In this document: positions 9,001-16,507 of the stretch, in pieces
Numbering within the stretch: the stretch's first letter is position 1
Layout: the number at the start of each line of letters is the position of its first letter
NCBI GenBank assembly: GCA_003819715.1
Contig: RPQN01000019.1
Location: 1 to 46,702 of the forward strand
Reading direction: 5' to 3'
Source of the DNA: Ignavibacteriota bacterium
GTDB lineage: Bacteria > Bacteroidota > Ignavibacteria > UBA10030
DNA: 46,702 nt
Program-made: the position numbers and the translations under genes
Notes under the pieces: model-generated
Seen by the model: the letters and a program-made list of their open reading frames with translations, nothing else
Databases searched by the model: none
What the model was told of the DNA's origin: nothing

Positions 9001-9241
9001 CCGAGAGAGGACCAATGAACAGCGTACATAAACTTATGACAATGGATCGCCCGTCAAATATGATCCCCTTCACAAAATGAAAAGGATACAGCATTCCGAT
9101 GATGGCAACCGCCCCAAACAGCACCCCCTGTAATATTTTTCCCGATGCCGACTTTCTGTCATGGCGCGAATCAATGAATCCGGAGAGCACGCTCAATGCC
9201 GCCAGAACCGACAGATTATAGATCAGATCAACGATTATCAT
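6029..9241 (-). CDS. Hybrid sensor histidine kinase: 5TMR-LYT (LytS-type) membrane domain, multiple PAS/PAC, HisKA, HATPase, receiver
   Basis: N-terminal KGIIFDGRSIVISLCTLFIGPLSGIISSVMAAAFRIYLGG; several PAS modules; GTLAAGIAHDFNNILGIVLGYA H-box; GKGTGLGLAVVYGVIQSHHG; C-terminal receiver VLLVEDEESLLEMVRLLLE...DIVLTDMGLPGMTGMDL. Confidence 0.95.
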   Translation of the reverse strand: MIIVDLIYNLSVLAALSVLSGFIDSRHDRKSASGKILQGVLFGAVAIIGMLYPFHFVKGIIFDGRSIVISLCTLFIGPLSGIISSVMAAAFRIYLGGGGALTGCLVVTASFLIGLIFYGKKAQGKFKSTRSDLYAFGFLVSAVMMALMLTLPAASIRQAYTVITATVMFFFPLITLLIGKVLLDQEENKGYLDKIKHEKLLYQTTLYSIGDAVITTDIEGAIRNMNPVAEQLTGWSEQEAIGKKFTEVFTIIDEDSRLNVENPVEKILHEGVFYTLTAHPLLVSRNGRTIPIGNSGAPIKNEDGEITGAVLVFHDQTEEHTARENLLASEANFRNLFQNSPVGKSITGIDGSLRVNKAFREMLGYSDEELRERTWMDVTFSEDVRQSTEIFQAFLDHKINEARYENRFVHKNGTLVWTDTSIFLQRDTEGNPQFFITTINDITERKRIEEALKEGEEIFRHFMENSPIYVFFKDENIRAIRLSKNYEQMLGRPLEELIGKTMDELFPSELAKSMIIDDKKILREKKPVVVEEELNGKYYTTIKFPILIDGRPRFLAGYTIDITERKHAEERLNLFSHTVKSINECVCITDLQKTILYANKAFLNTFGYSEPEIFGKSLEAINPGSGIPMEKIFASTVLGAWQGELVGRKKNGTEFPILLSTSVVLDDKGQPIALVGVATDISEQKKLQGQLLQAQKNQSIGTLAAGIAHDFNNILGIVLGYASMLERSAGNNKKISEYSRIITQAVNRGAALVRQILTFARKTDIILAPMNLNDLLNEIISMLSQTFPRVITFHKEVERDLPVIHADRMQIHQSLLNLFVNARDAMPNGGAITIKVEKLTKARVQEKFPSADQDFYVCLNVADTGEGMTDATRRQIFDPFFTTKEQGKGTGLGLAVVYGVIQSHHGFIDVESTLGHGSTFQLYFPVPLASEKIISVPIEAAAESVGGTEMVLLVEDEESLLEMVRLLLESKGYRVMTAQDGNEAFNMYGRYTHEIDIVLTDMGLPGMTGMDLFKNLKQITPNVQVLFASGFFEPDLKSELLKFGAKGFIQKPYSPDEVLRKLREALDTRP

Positions 9242-9703
9242 AATTCATGTCTAACAACATAATGGAAAAAGTAATTTCAAGAATATTCGGATAACGGGAT
9301 ATGTTCCCGTCACACATTTTAGAGACGCGCATATCGCATAACTTGAACAAGGTAGGAATTTCATACTCATTCTGCAATGACGCCGGATGACACTTCAACA
9401 AAAACAGGCGTGCAACGATACGTTCAGAAGGACCAGCCACATCCAACACCCATGAAAATTTCTTTGATACTGGCAGTCATGCACCTTCTCATAAATCTCT
9501 CCATTTCAAAATTGCCGCGAGGGACGATTTTCTCCTCAGAATCATAGGAAAAACGGCGAACCCGGTTGAATGAACGATTTGGAACAAATCTACGGCCACG
9601 CTTGTTCAACTATCGCTTCTCTTTATTCTTTGAGGCTGAACGAATGGTTTCAGAGAATAGTGCTATTGACCATGGAAACGCTTCATTGACGAGGGACATC
9701 ATG

Positions 9704-10257
9704 ATGAGAAAACTTATTATGTGGAATCTGGTGACACTGGACGGCTTTTTTGAAGGGGGAAAAAGTGGGATTTAGAGTGGCACAATTATTTCTGGGGTGA
9801 CGAATTGGAGCAATTGTCCCTTGAACAGTTAAAATCGATTGGTGTTCTTCTTTTTGGCCGCGTTACCTACGAAGGGATGGCCTCTTATTGGACGACGGAG
9901 GAAGAGGGGGAAATCGCAGAGTTCATGAACAGTCTGCCGAAAATTGTTTTTTCAAAATCGTTAACCGCGGCACCCTGGAACAATACCACACTGGTCAGGG
10001 AAAATGCCGCGGAATTCACGGCCGAACTGAAGAATCAGCCGGGCAAAGATCTGTATATTTTCGGCAGTGCCGACCTCTCTTCGACATTCTTTCATCATGG
10101 CTTGATTGACGAAGTCCGGCTCTGCCTCACCCCGCTGATTCTTGGCGCTGGTACTCCCTTATTTAAACCAAACTCTGAACGACAAAGGATGAAACTGTTA
10201 GAAGCCAGACCGATGAAATCCGGTTGTGTCATTCTTCGATATTCGGCAAACGGTTGA
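9704..10257 (+). pseudogene. RibD-C/dihydrofolate reductase-like family protein, interrupted by a -1 frameshift
   Basis: MRKLIMWNLVTLDGFFEGGK in one frame stops at 9773-9775. A -1 shift near GGGGGAAAAAG (9755-9765) continues as KWDLEWHNYFWGDELEQL...VLLFGRVTYEGMASYW...DLYIFGSADLSSTFFHHGLIDEVRLCLTPLILGAGTPLF. Confidence 0.85.
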
Positions 10258-10679
10258 TGACAGGAACCTTTAAGAAATATGTTCTCTTGTCCTTCTTCCT
10301 GGCTGGAATCAGTATTGTTCTACATTCATGCATCCCGCGGCTGGAATCGGCGTATGATGTGAGCGATCTCAAAATTGAAAAGAAGCTCAATGGCACTCTC
10401 ATCTGGTTCAAAGCACAGAAGCGGATCGACGGAACGGAAGCTTTTGTCAGTCAATCCAACTGGCTCATCATTACCATACCCCATGCCAGTATTGATCTCA
10501 ATAAAATAAATTCGGTGCAGCCATCGGGCATCATCGGTAAAATTGAAACGGAGCGGTTCGAATCCTCGGTGCAAATTTCAATGAAGCTCACGGATAAAGT
10601 AGGAAAAGTCGAGGTGGTCCGGCACCCGCAGACAAATGATATTTATGTAAACGTGCTGACACCTCAAGAGAATAGATAG
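10257..10679 (+). CDS. Putative lipoprotein/secreted protein of unknown function
   Basis: ATG at 10257 overlaps the upstream TGA (TGATG). Hydrophobic leader with Cys (LAGISIVLHSCIPRLES); beta-rich remainder weakly reminiscent of AMIN-type domains. Confidence 0.6.
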   Translation: MTGTFKKYVLLSFFLAGISIVLHSCIPRLESAYDVSDLKIEKKLNGTLIWFKAQKRIDGTEAFVSQSNWLIITIPHASIDLNKINSVQPSGIIGKIETERFESSVQISMKLTDKVGKVEVVRHPQTNDIYVNVLTPQENR

Positions 10680-10823
10680 TATATCCGTCCTCCCGATTCC
10701 CTCTCCGGATATTTGAAGAACTTCGTTGCGATGGACCGGTTGTGATTGATTGAACAATCGGTGGGATTCGTCTTACGATATACCGTGTGAAGAATGAGTC
10801 CGCCTCCAACGATGGAGATATCT

Positions 10824-13109
10824 TCACTCCTCCATGCCGGTCATTTTGATAAGTCGGAGTTGATCCAGCAAGGCTTCGTTGATATCGACATTCATATTCG
10901 TATTAAAAGGAAACAACTCGAGAACTAATTCATTTTCTCCAGCGTCGAGATGAACAACCAAGGCGTTGGTATATCCCCAATCACTCCAATTGCCGGTGCC
11001 TCGCTGTGGAAAAATGATCGCTCCCGCTCTTTTTTTATTCATGGTGAGCGTTCGGATTGCACATTTATTATCCGTGTTAATCGGTCCGTTTCCGTTTGCA
11101 TACCGGGCATCAATTCTGTAGAGACCGCTCTGGTTCATAACAGTTTTAAACACCACTCGCTGATTGTCGTCATTCGACAGACGAATGTATCCCTTCTTCG
11201 TGAAACCTGTGTGCTCTGTTCGCAGCGGCAATTTTGTCGACGACGCATCGAGTACCAGAAGATCTTTTTTAGGAACCACGGAAAGCGGTTCACTGAGGAA
11301 TGATTCAAATCCGTTCTCATCCACCGCCATAACCTGGTATTCGGCGAATGGACCATCCGCTGGAAGGTGGCAGGAAGTCCTCTGAACACGGGCTATTTCC
11401 CCGCCGTTTTTATAAACAGCATAGTTCTTCGCGCCGACGACTTTATTCCAGCGTAATATCCCTCCCTTTTTCCTGACCATAGGAGTTTCCGGGGCAACTC
11501 TATTCCTGTGAAGGTTGATTGAAGAATTCGCTGCGTTTTTATATCCTAGTACGATCGTGAATGTATGTTCACCTTTTATGCCGGCTGGAATAAATGCTTT
11601 TGCCTGTTGCAGAGTGTCCATGGTGACCGATGTTATAACATTCCCCGTTCCCAGGAGGTTTACTGTGAGAACTGCGTCCCGATATTTAAAGTTCTTCAGC
11701 GATTTATTTCCGCTGTACCCTTGCGGGATAAACGGTGAGAAGAGAATTCCGTCCTGCGTAAATGTCATTCCATAAAAGACCCGGTAGATCGTTGCCAGAT
11801 TGCCTGCGACGCTCCAGAGCTGCCGGTCCGAATTAATTTGCGTTCCCGCATAATCGCCGGTCGATGCGACCATGTTCTCCTTATTCGTATTGAAGAGCGC
11901 CGCTGCCCGGTAAATCGATGCCAGCCCGGTTTCCACAGATCGTTCATTCCCCGCTCTTGCCGAAGCCCATGTCCAGAATGCTTCGACAAAAGGCCAGACG
12001 GCATTGTTATGATATGGAGGAATATTGGGGATCTGTGGATAGATGCACGGGATTCCGTAATCCATGACCGGTGTGCTGGCGATAATTCTCATTGCGCGAT
12101 CCTCGCCGGCGACTTTAAAGAGGACCGACAGGGCTTCACCAAGAGCCTCTGATTTCGAGGAGACCGATTGATAGGTCCGCCCGTAGAGGAATTGTCCGTA
12201 ATACCCTTTTTCTTCCAGCCATAATGATTTATTCATACCAGATTTAATTGTGCCGGCAATATTTTGAAATATTCCCGGATCATCCCCGCACAAGCCCGCC
12301 ATTTCGGCAAGAATTTGATAGGCTCGATAATGAACTGCATTAGTCCCCAGTGCCTGCGACATATAAATATCTTTTGGATCCATCCAGCGCGGATAGGTTT
12401 GCTCGCGCCAATCCAGGAATGAGGATTCACCGAAGAGTAATCCCGTCGCTGGATTCACCGCATTGCGCTGATCATCTTCAACAGAATTTTTTATGACGGC
12501 GTAGGCATACCGCAGCCACTCTTCATCTCCGGTCACCACATACACTTCCCACGCCGCAAGAGTCCAGGTCATCCGGTCGGTCGAAACCGGCCAGGAGCCG
12601 CCTGTTCCCGTATCCTGAATGATGCGGTTATTTTTTACTTTTGCTTTCAGGCTGACTTTCGCGGCATCCGGATTGAGGATGGCGAGGGATAAAAGGATGC
12701 TGTAACTGATATCGCGTGTCCAGACGCCGTCCCATTTTGCGCCTGCCATAAAGGCGCCGTCCGTGCGTATATCCAGCAGCATCTCCTCGAGCGCTTTCGT
12801 ATAGAGTGCATCGACGATCATCTGACCGGAATGATATTGCGGAAAACCAGAAACATCTCTGGTCAGAGTCCATTCCGATTCGATCGGCTCCATGTGTCCC
12901 TGCAGTGCAGCCTGCCCGCCTGTCTGGCTTTTATACGACGAATGAATTTTTACTGCGGAGATTGCAGCCGCGCGGTAATTCCCTTCGATCACTTCCGAAG
13001 CAGTGATCGTGAATGACGGCGATTGAAATAAAACCGGTTGTCCATACATCATGCTCAAACTCAAGAGCAGCGGCAACGCACTGTACCCATATCCGCTCAT
13101 GGGAGTCAC
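10824..13109 (-). CDS. Secreted six-hairpin (alpha/alpha)6 glycosidase-like protein with C-terminal accessory module
   Basis: Signal peptide; WDGVWTRDISYSILLSLA, GGSWPVSTDRMTWTLAAWEVYVVTGDEEWL, YHNNAVWPFVEAFWTWAS. C-terminal fn3-like and jelly-roll-like segments. Confidence 0.75.
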   Translation of the reverse strand: MTPMSGYGYSALPLLLSLSMMYGQPVLFQSPSFTITASEVIEGNYRAAAISAVKIHSSYKSQTGGQAALQGHMEPIESEWTLTRDVSGFPQYHSGQMIVDALYTKALEEMLLDIRTDGAFMAGAKWDGVWTRDISYSILLSLAILNPDAAKVSLKAKVKNNRIIQDTGTGGSWPVSTDRMTWTLAAWEVYVVTGDEEWLRYAYAVIKNSVEDDQRNAVNPATGLLFGESSFLDWREQTYPRWMDPKDIYMSQALGTNAVHYRAYQILAEMAGLCGDDPGIFQNIAGTIKSGMNKSLWLEEKGYYGQFLYGRTYQSVSSKSEALGEALSVLFKVAGEDRAMRIIASTPVMDYGIPCIYPQIPNIPPYHNNAVWPFVEAFWTWASARAGNERSVETGLASIYRAAALFNTNKENMVASTGDYAGTQINSDRQLWSVAGNLATIYRVFYGMTFTQDGILFSPFIPQGYSGNKSLKNFKYRDAVLTVNLLGTGNVITSVTMDTLQQAKAFIPAGIKGEHTFTIVLGYKNAANSSINLHRNRVAPETPMVRKKGGILRWNKVVGAKNYAVYKNGGEIARVQRTSCHLPADGPFAEYQVMAVDENGFESFLSEPLSVVPKKDLLVLDASSTKLPLRTEHTGFTKKGYIRLSNDDNQRVVFKTVMNQSGLYRIDARYANGNGPINTDNKCAIRTLTMNKKRAGAIIFPQRGTGNWSDWGYTNALVVHLDAGENELVLELFPFNTNMNVDINEALLDQLRLIKMTGMEE

Positions 13110-14923
13110 TTCTTTTTTAATTGAGGAATGAAAACAGCATATCCCAAGGGGGCCAGCGTGACATCCAGATTATTCTTTTTCATTTCTAAAATATTTTTGG
13201 AGAACAAATCCATCCACTGGCCGCTGCCGGTGTACGGAAGCTGCAGATTTGCCGTCACCGTTGAGGACCCGAAGTTAATAACCGTCAGGACCATATCATT
13301 GGGGGATTTTCGGAGGAATGTCAACACGGTGGAACTGTCGGAGTTATGAACGGGTACATAACTCCCGCTCTGCAAAGCCGGATGGTTACGGCGAGTCTGC
13401 GAGAGTTCTTCAAATAAATTCCTGAAATCATTCCCTTTCGTCCAGTCAATATCCACTTTTTCAAATAGACTGAGTTTCCTGTCGTTTCCGGCTTCTTCGC
13501 CGTTATATATCAGCGGGACGCCGGGGTATGTAAAGACGAGGACATTCGTCGCTTTTGCGCCTTGCGGAGTGAATTTTTCGACGGCAGGCCCGTCCCAGGC
13601 GTTTTTATCATGATTGGTATTAAACCGCAGGCGGAGCGCTCTATGAGGGAACTGATTCGATTCCGTTTTCAGGAGATCATGAAAAATAGTGGCCGGTGTC
13701 GAACCGCTGATCACTTTTTCAAGGACATCATACATGTTCCAGGCATAGGTCAGATCAAATGCCTTGCTATACTGTTCGGGAAGTGTTCCCTCCGAGAGCA
13801 TCATCACCGGTTTGACGGCATCCAATTCTTTCCGTGCGGTCTCCCAAAAATTGGTCGGCACCAATTCAGCGACATCGCAGCGATAGCCGTCGATCCCAAT
13901 ATCGCGCACCCAGTATTTCATCATGGCGATCATAGAGTTCCGCAGCGCCGGTTGATCGTAATTCAAGTCGGCGACATCCGTCCAGTCTGGATTGGGCGGA
14001 ATAATTTTCCCCGATGAATCATGCGTAAACCATTCCGGATGTTCCTTCACCATCGGATTATCCCAGGCCGTATGATTTGCAACAAGATCAATAATTATTT
14101 TAAGACCCTGTGTGTGAACGGACTTCACGAGCGACTTGAAATCGTCCAGCGTCCCGAATTCCGGATTTATTGCATAGTAATCCTGAATCGAATAAGGACT
14201 GCCCAGGGGTCCTTTTCGTTTTATTGCACCGACGGGATGTATCGGCATAAGCCAGACGACGGTCACTCCCAGTTTTTTAAGCTCAGGAATTCTGCTCTCC
14301 AGCGCTTTCAACGTTCCTTCTTTTGAAAATGAACGAAGATACACTTCATAGATCACTGCCTCTTTCACCCACGCCGCACTTTTTCTCGACGACCTCTCCG
14401 CATACTTCGTCCGAAGCAATCGGCTGATTTGATCTGTCGGAACGATGGTCACCGGTTTATAGATGCCCCCGGGCCCGCTGTTGTCGTTCACCCGGACAAC
14501 AATTTCATTCCTTCCTTCCTTCACCGCATGGTCAATCGGCAGGCTGAACGGATCGCTGTATCCGGTATGTGATCCGACTTTGATCCCATTCACCCAGACT
14601 TCTGCATCGTCATCGACGCCTCCAAAAAAGATGGAAAGCGGCAGGTCGACACTCTTCACCTCGGCGGTCCGGAAATACCATCCGGCACCGTCATAGGCTT
14701 CCAAATTATTATATCGGTCCCAGTATGCCGGCACATCGATGGGAAGCCACTGACTCCGGTCGAAACCGGATTTGTACCACTGTTCTTGTATCCCCTTGTT
14801 CCCGGGATCAACTTTAAACTTCCAGACCCCTTCCAGCGTCACCGGCTTCTTGATCATCGCGAATCCTCCTGTTCCTAGGACCATCACCAATACCAGCAGG
14901 CTGAACATTTTTGTTATCATCAC
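13106..14923 (-). CDS. GH13 alpha-amylase-family enzyme with N-terminal GH2-type sugar-binding domain
   Basis: WYFRTAEVKSVDLPLSIFFGGVDDDAEVWVNGIKVGSHTGYSDPF; GH13 motifs DLVANHT, GYRCDVAELVP, LSEGTLP, FNTNHDKN. ATGA overlap with the downstream gene. Confidence 0.93.
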   Translation of the reverse strand: MMITKMFSLLVLVMVLGTGGFAMIKKPVTLEGVWKFKVDPGNKGIQEQWYKSGFDRSQWLPIDVPAYWDRYNNLEAYDGAGWYFRTAEVKSVDLPLSIFFGGVDDDAEVWVNGIKVGSHTGYSDPFSLPIDHAVKEGRNEIVVRVNDNSGPGGIYKPVTIVPTDQISRLLRTKYAERSSRKSAAWVKEAVIYEVYLRSFSKEGTLKALESRIPELKKLGVTVVWLMPIHPVGAIKRKGPLGSPYSIQDYYAINPEFGTLDDFKSLVKSVHTQGLKIIIDLVANHTAWDNPMVKEHPEWFTHDSSGKIIPPNPDWTDVADLNYDQPALRNSMIAMMKYWVRDIGIDGYRCDVAELVPTNFWETARKELDAVKPVMMLSEGTLPEQYSKAFDLTYAWNMYDVLEKVISGSTPATIFHDLLKTESNQFPHRALRLRFNTNHDKNAWDGPAVEKFTPQGAKATNVLVFTYPGVPLIYNGEEAGNDRKLSLFEKVDIDWTKGNDFRNLFEELSQTRRNHPALQSGSYVPVHNSDSSTVLTFLRKSPNDMVLTVINFGSSTVTANLQLPYTGSGQWMDLFSKNILEMKKNNLDVTLAPLGYAVFIPQLKKK

Positions 14924-14938
14924 CCGTTCCTTTTTATT

Positions 14939-16507
14939 TTACCTGTTTGGCGTTTCATCGACGTCGTTCACGCGAAGCACCAGGATTCCCGCAATAACCA
15001 TGGACGCACCGCCGAGCAGAAGCGCATACATCGCATCTCCCCCGCAGACATTTTTTACGTACCAGCCCAGGATCGCGGCAGCAGTAATCTGCGGAATAAC
15101 AATAAAGAAATTAAAAATTCCCATATAGACGCCCATCTTTTGGGCAGGCAGCGAACCGGCAAGAATCGCATAGGGCATCGCAAGAATGGAAGCCCACGCA
15201 AGTCCGATCCCCAGTTCAGAGACCAGAAGATAATTTGGATCTTTGATGACGGCAAAAGAAAAGAGTGCCGCACCGCCGCAAACGAGGCTGATGAGATGAA
15301 CGAACTTCCGGTTGGTTTTTTGCGCCAGCCAGACCAAAATAAAGGCCATCACTGCGGCAAAACCATTATATACCGCCATCAAGACGCCGACCCAGTCGGC
15401 TCCTTTATTATAGAGCTCGGAGGTCGGATCCGTCGCGCCATAAATATGATGCGTCACTGCAGGCGTCGTATAAATCCACATGGCAAACAGCGCAAACCAT
15501 GAAAAGAATTGCACCAGCGCTAATTGTTTCATGGTTTTCGGCATATGGTAAAAATCATTGAAGACCACCACCAATCCACCGTGAGTCTGTTCCCGCCGGG
15601 TGAGGAATCCGACAATCAACTGAAGGAGTCCAAAGACAATGGAACCGACAAAGAGAACATAGAGGCCGTAATCGGTCTGATGAAGAGAGAAATGCAGTAT
15701 CGCCGAACCGAGAAGTCCCGCGGCAAGCCATATCGTTCCAACGCCGAAAAATCTATTTGCAGAAACAAGGAGTCCTGTCCCGTCACCGGACCTGGAGTGC
15801 ACATCCTTTTCCGCATCCGAGAATTTTGAGAGCTCTTCGGGTGAATATTCTTTCGTACTGAGGACGGTCCAGAGAACGGCGCCGAAGAACACCGCTCCGC
15901 CGAAATAGAAGGCATATTTGACCGAGAGAGGAATTTCTCCGGGAGGCGCGGTGTTCGCAATGCCGAACCAGTTGGTCATCATATAGGGCAAGGCCGAAGC
16001 GACGATCGCCCCGGTCCCGATGAAAAAACTCTGCATGGAAAACCCGATCGTCCGCTGTTCGGAAGGAAGCATATCGCCGACGAATGCACGGAAGGGTTCC
16101 ATCGAAACATTAATCGATGCATCCATCATCCACAGCATCCCTGCTGCAATCCAGAGAACCGGTGAATTCGGCATCGCAAGCAGCGCCAAGGATGCGAGAA
16201 TGGCTCCCGAGAGGAAATACGGCCGCCGCCGGCCCAGCCTTCCCCACGTTTTATCACTCATATGACCGATGATCGGCTGAATAATCAATCCGGTCACGGG
16301 CGCTGCTATCCAGAGAATGGGGATATCATCGATCTTTGCACCCAGCGTTTCAAATATCCTGCTCACATTTGCATTTTGAAGGGCGAATCCAAATTGGATG
16401 CCGAGGAATCCAAAACTCATGTTCCAGATTTGCCAGAAGTGCAGTCGGGGTTTCATCATAGTGATCCAGTTCGCTGTTTCCATTATTGAATTTTGTACGC
16501 CCGCCAT
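14939..16507 (-). CDS. MFS sugar transporter, SLC45/GPH-like (maltose/sucrose-type)
   Basis: Multi-TM; GHMSDKTWGRLGRRRPYFLSG motif typical of SLC45-like transporters. Start overlaps the upstream GH13 stop by 25 bp; METANW at 16483 is an alternative start. Confidence 0.88.
   Translation of the reverse strand: MAGVQNSIMETANWITMMKPRLHFWQIWNMSFGFLGIQFGFALQNANVSRIFETLGAKIDDIPILWIAAPVTGLIIQPIIGHMSDKTWGRLGRRRPYFLSGAILASLALLAMPNSPVLWIAAGMLWMMDASINVSMEPFRAFVGDMLPSEQRTIGFSMQSFFIGTGAIVASALPYMMTNWFGIANTAPPGEIPLSVKYAFYFGGAVFFGAVLWTVLSTKEYSPEELSKFSDAEKDVHSRSGDGTGLLVSANRFFGVGTIWLAAGLLGSAILHFSLHQTDYGLYVLFVGSIVFGLLQLIVGFLTRREQTHGGLVVVFNDFYHMPKTMKQLALVQFFSWFALFAMWIYTTPAVTHHIYGATDPTSELYNKGADWVGVLMAVYNGFAAVMAFILVWLAQKTNRKFVHLISLVCGGAALFSFAVIKDPNYLLVSELGIGLAWASILAMPYAILAGSLPAQKMGVYMGIFNFFIVIPQITAAAILGWYVKNVCGGDAMYALLLGGASMVIAGILVLRVNDVDETPNR

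Noticed and set aside
9228-9609. Short minus-strand ORFs 9228..9449 and 9424..9609 upstream of the hybrid kinase.
   Set aside because: No motif, overlapping each other and the kinase start. Likely non-coding.
9757-9820. Calling the DHFR-like frameshift a programmed -1 event.
   Set aside because: The heptamer fits, but the downstream stem-loop is too far away and the break is in a homopolymer run. Indel or sequencing error is more likely, so it is kept only as a testable finding.
10681-10712. ATATCCG...CGGATAT inverted repeat between convergent genes as terminator.
   Set aside because: Only a 7-bp A/T-ended stem with an ~18-nt loop and no U-tract; too weak to call.
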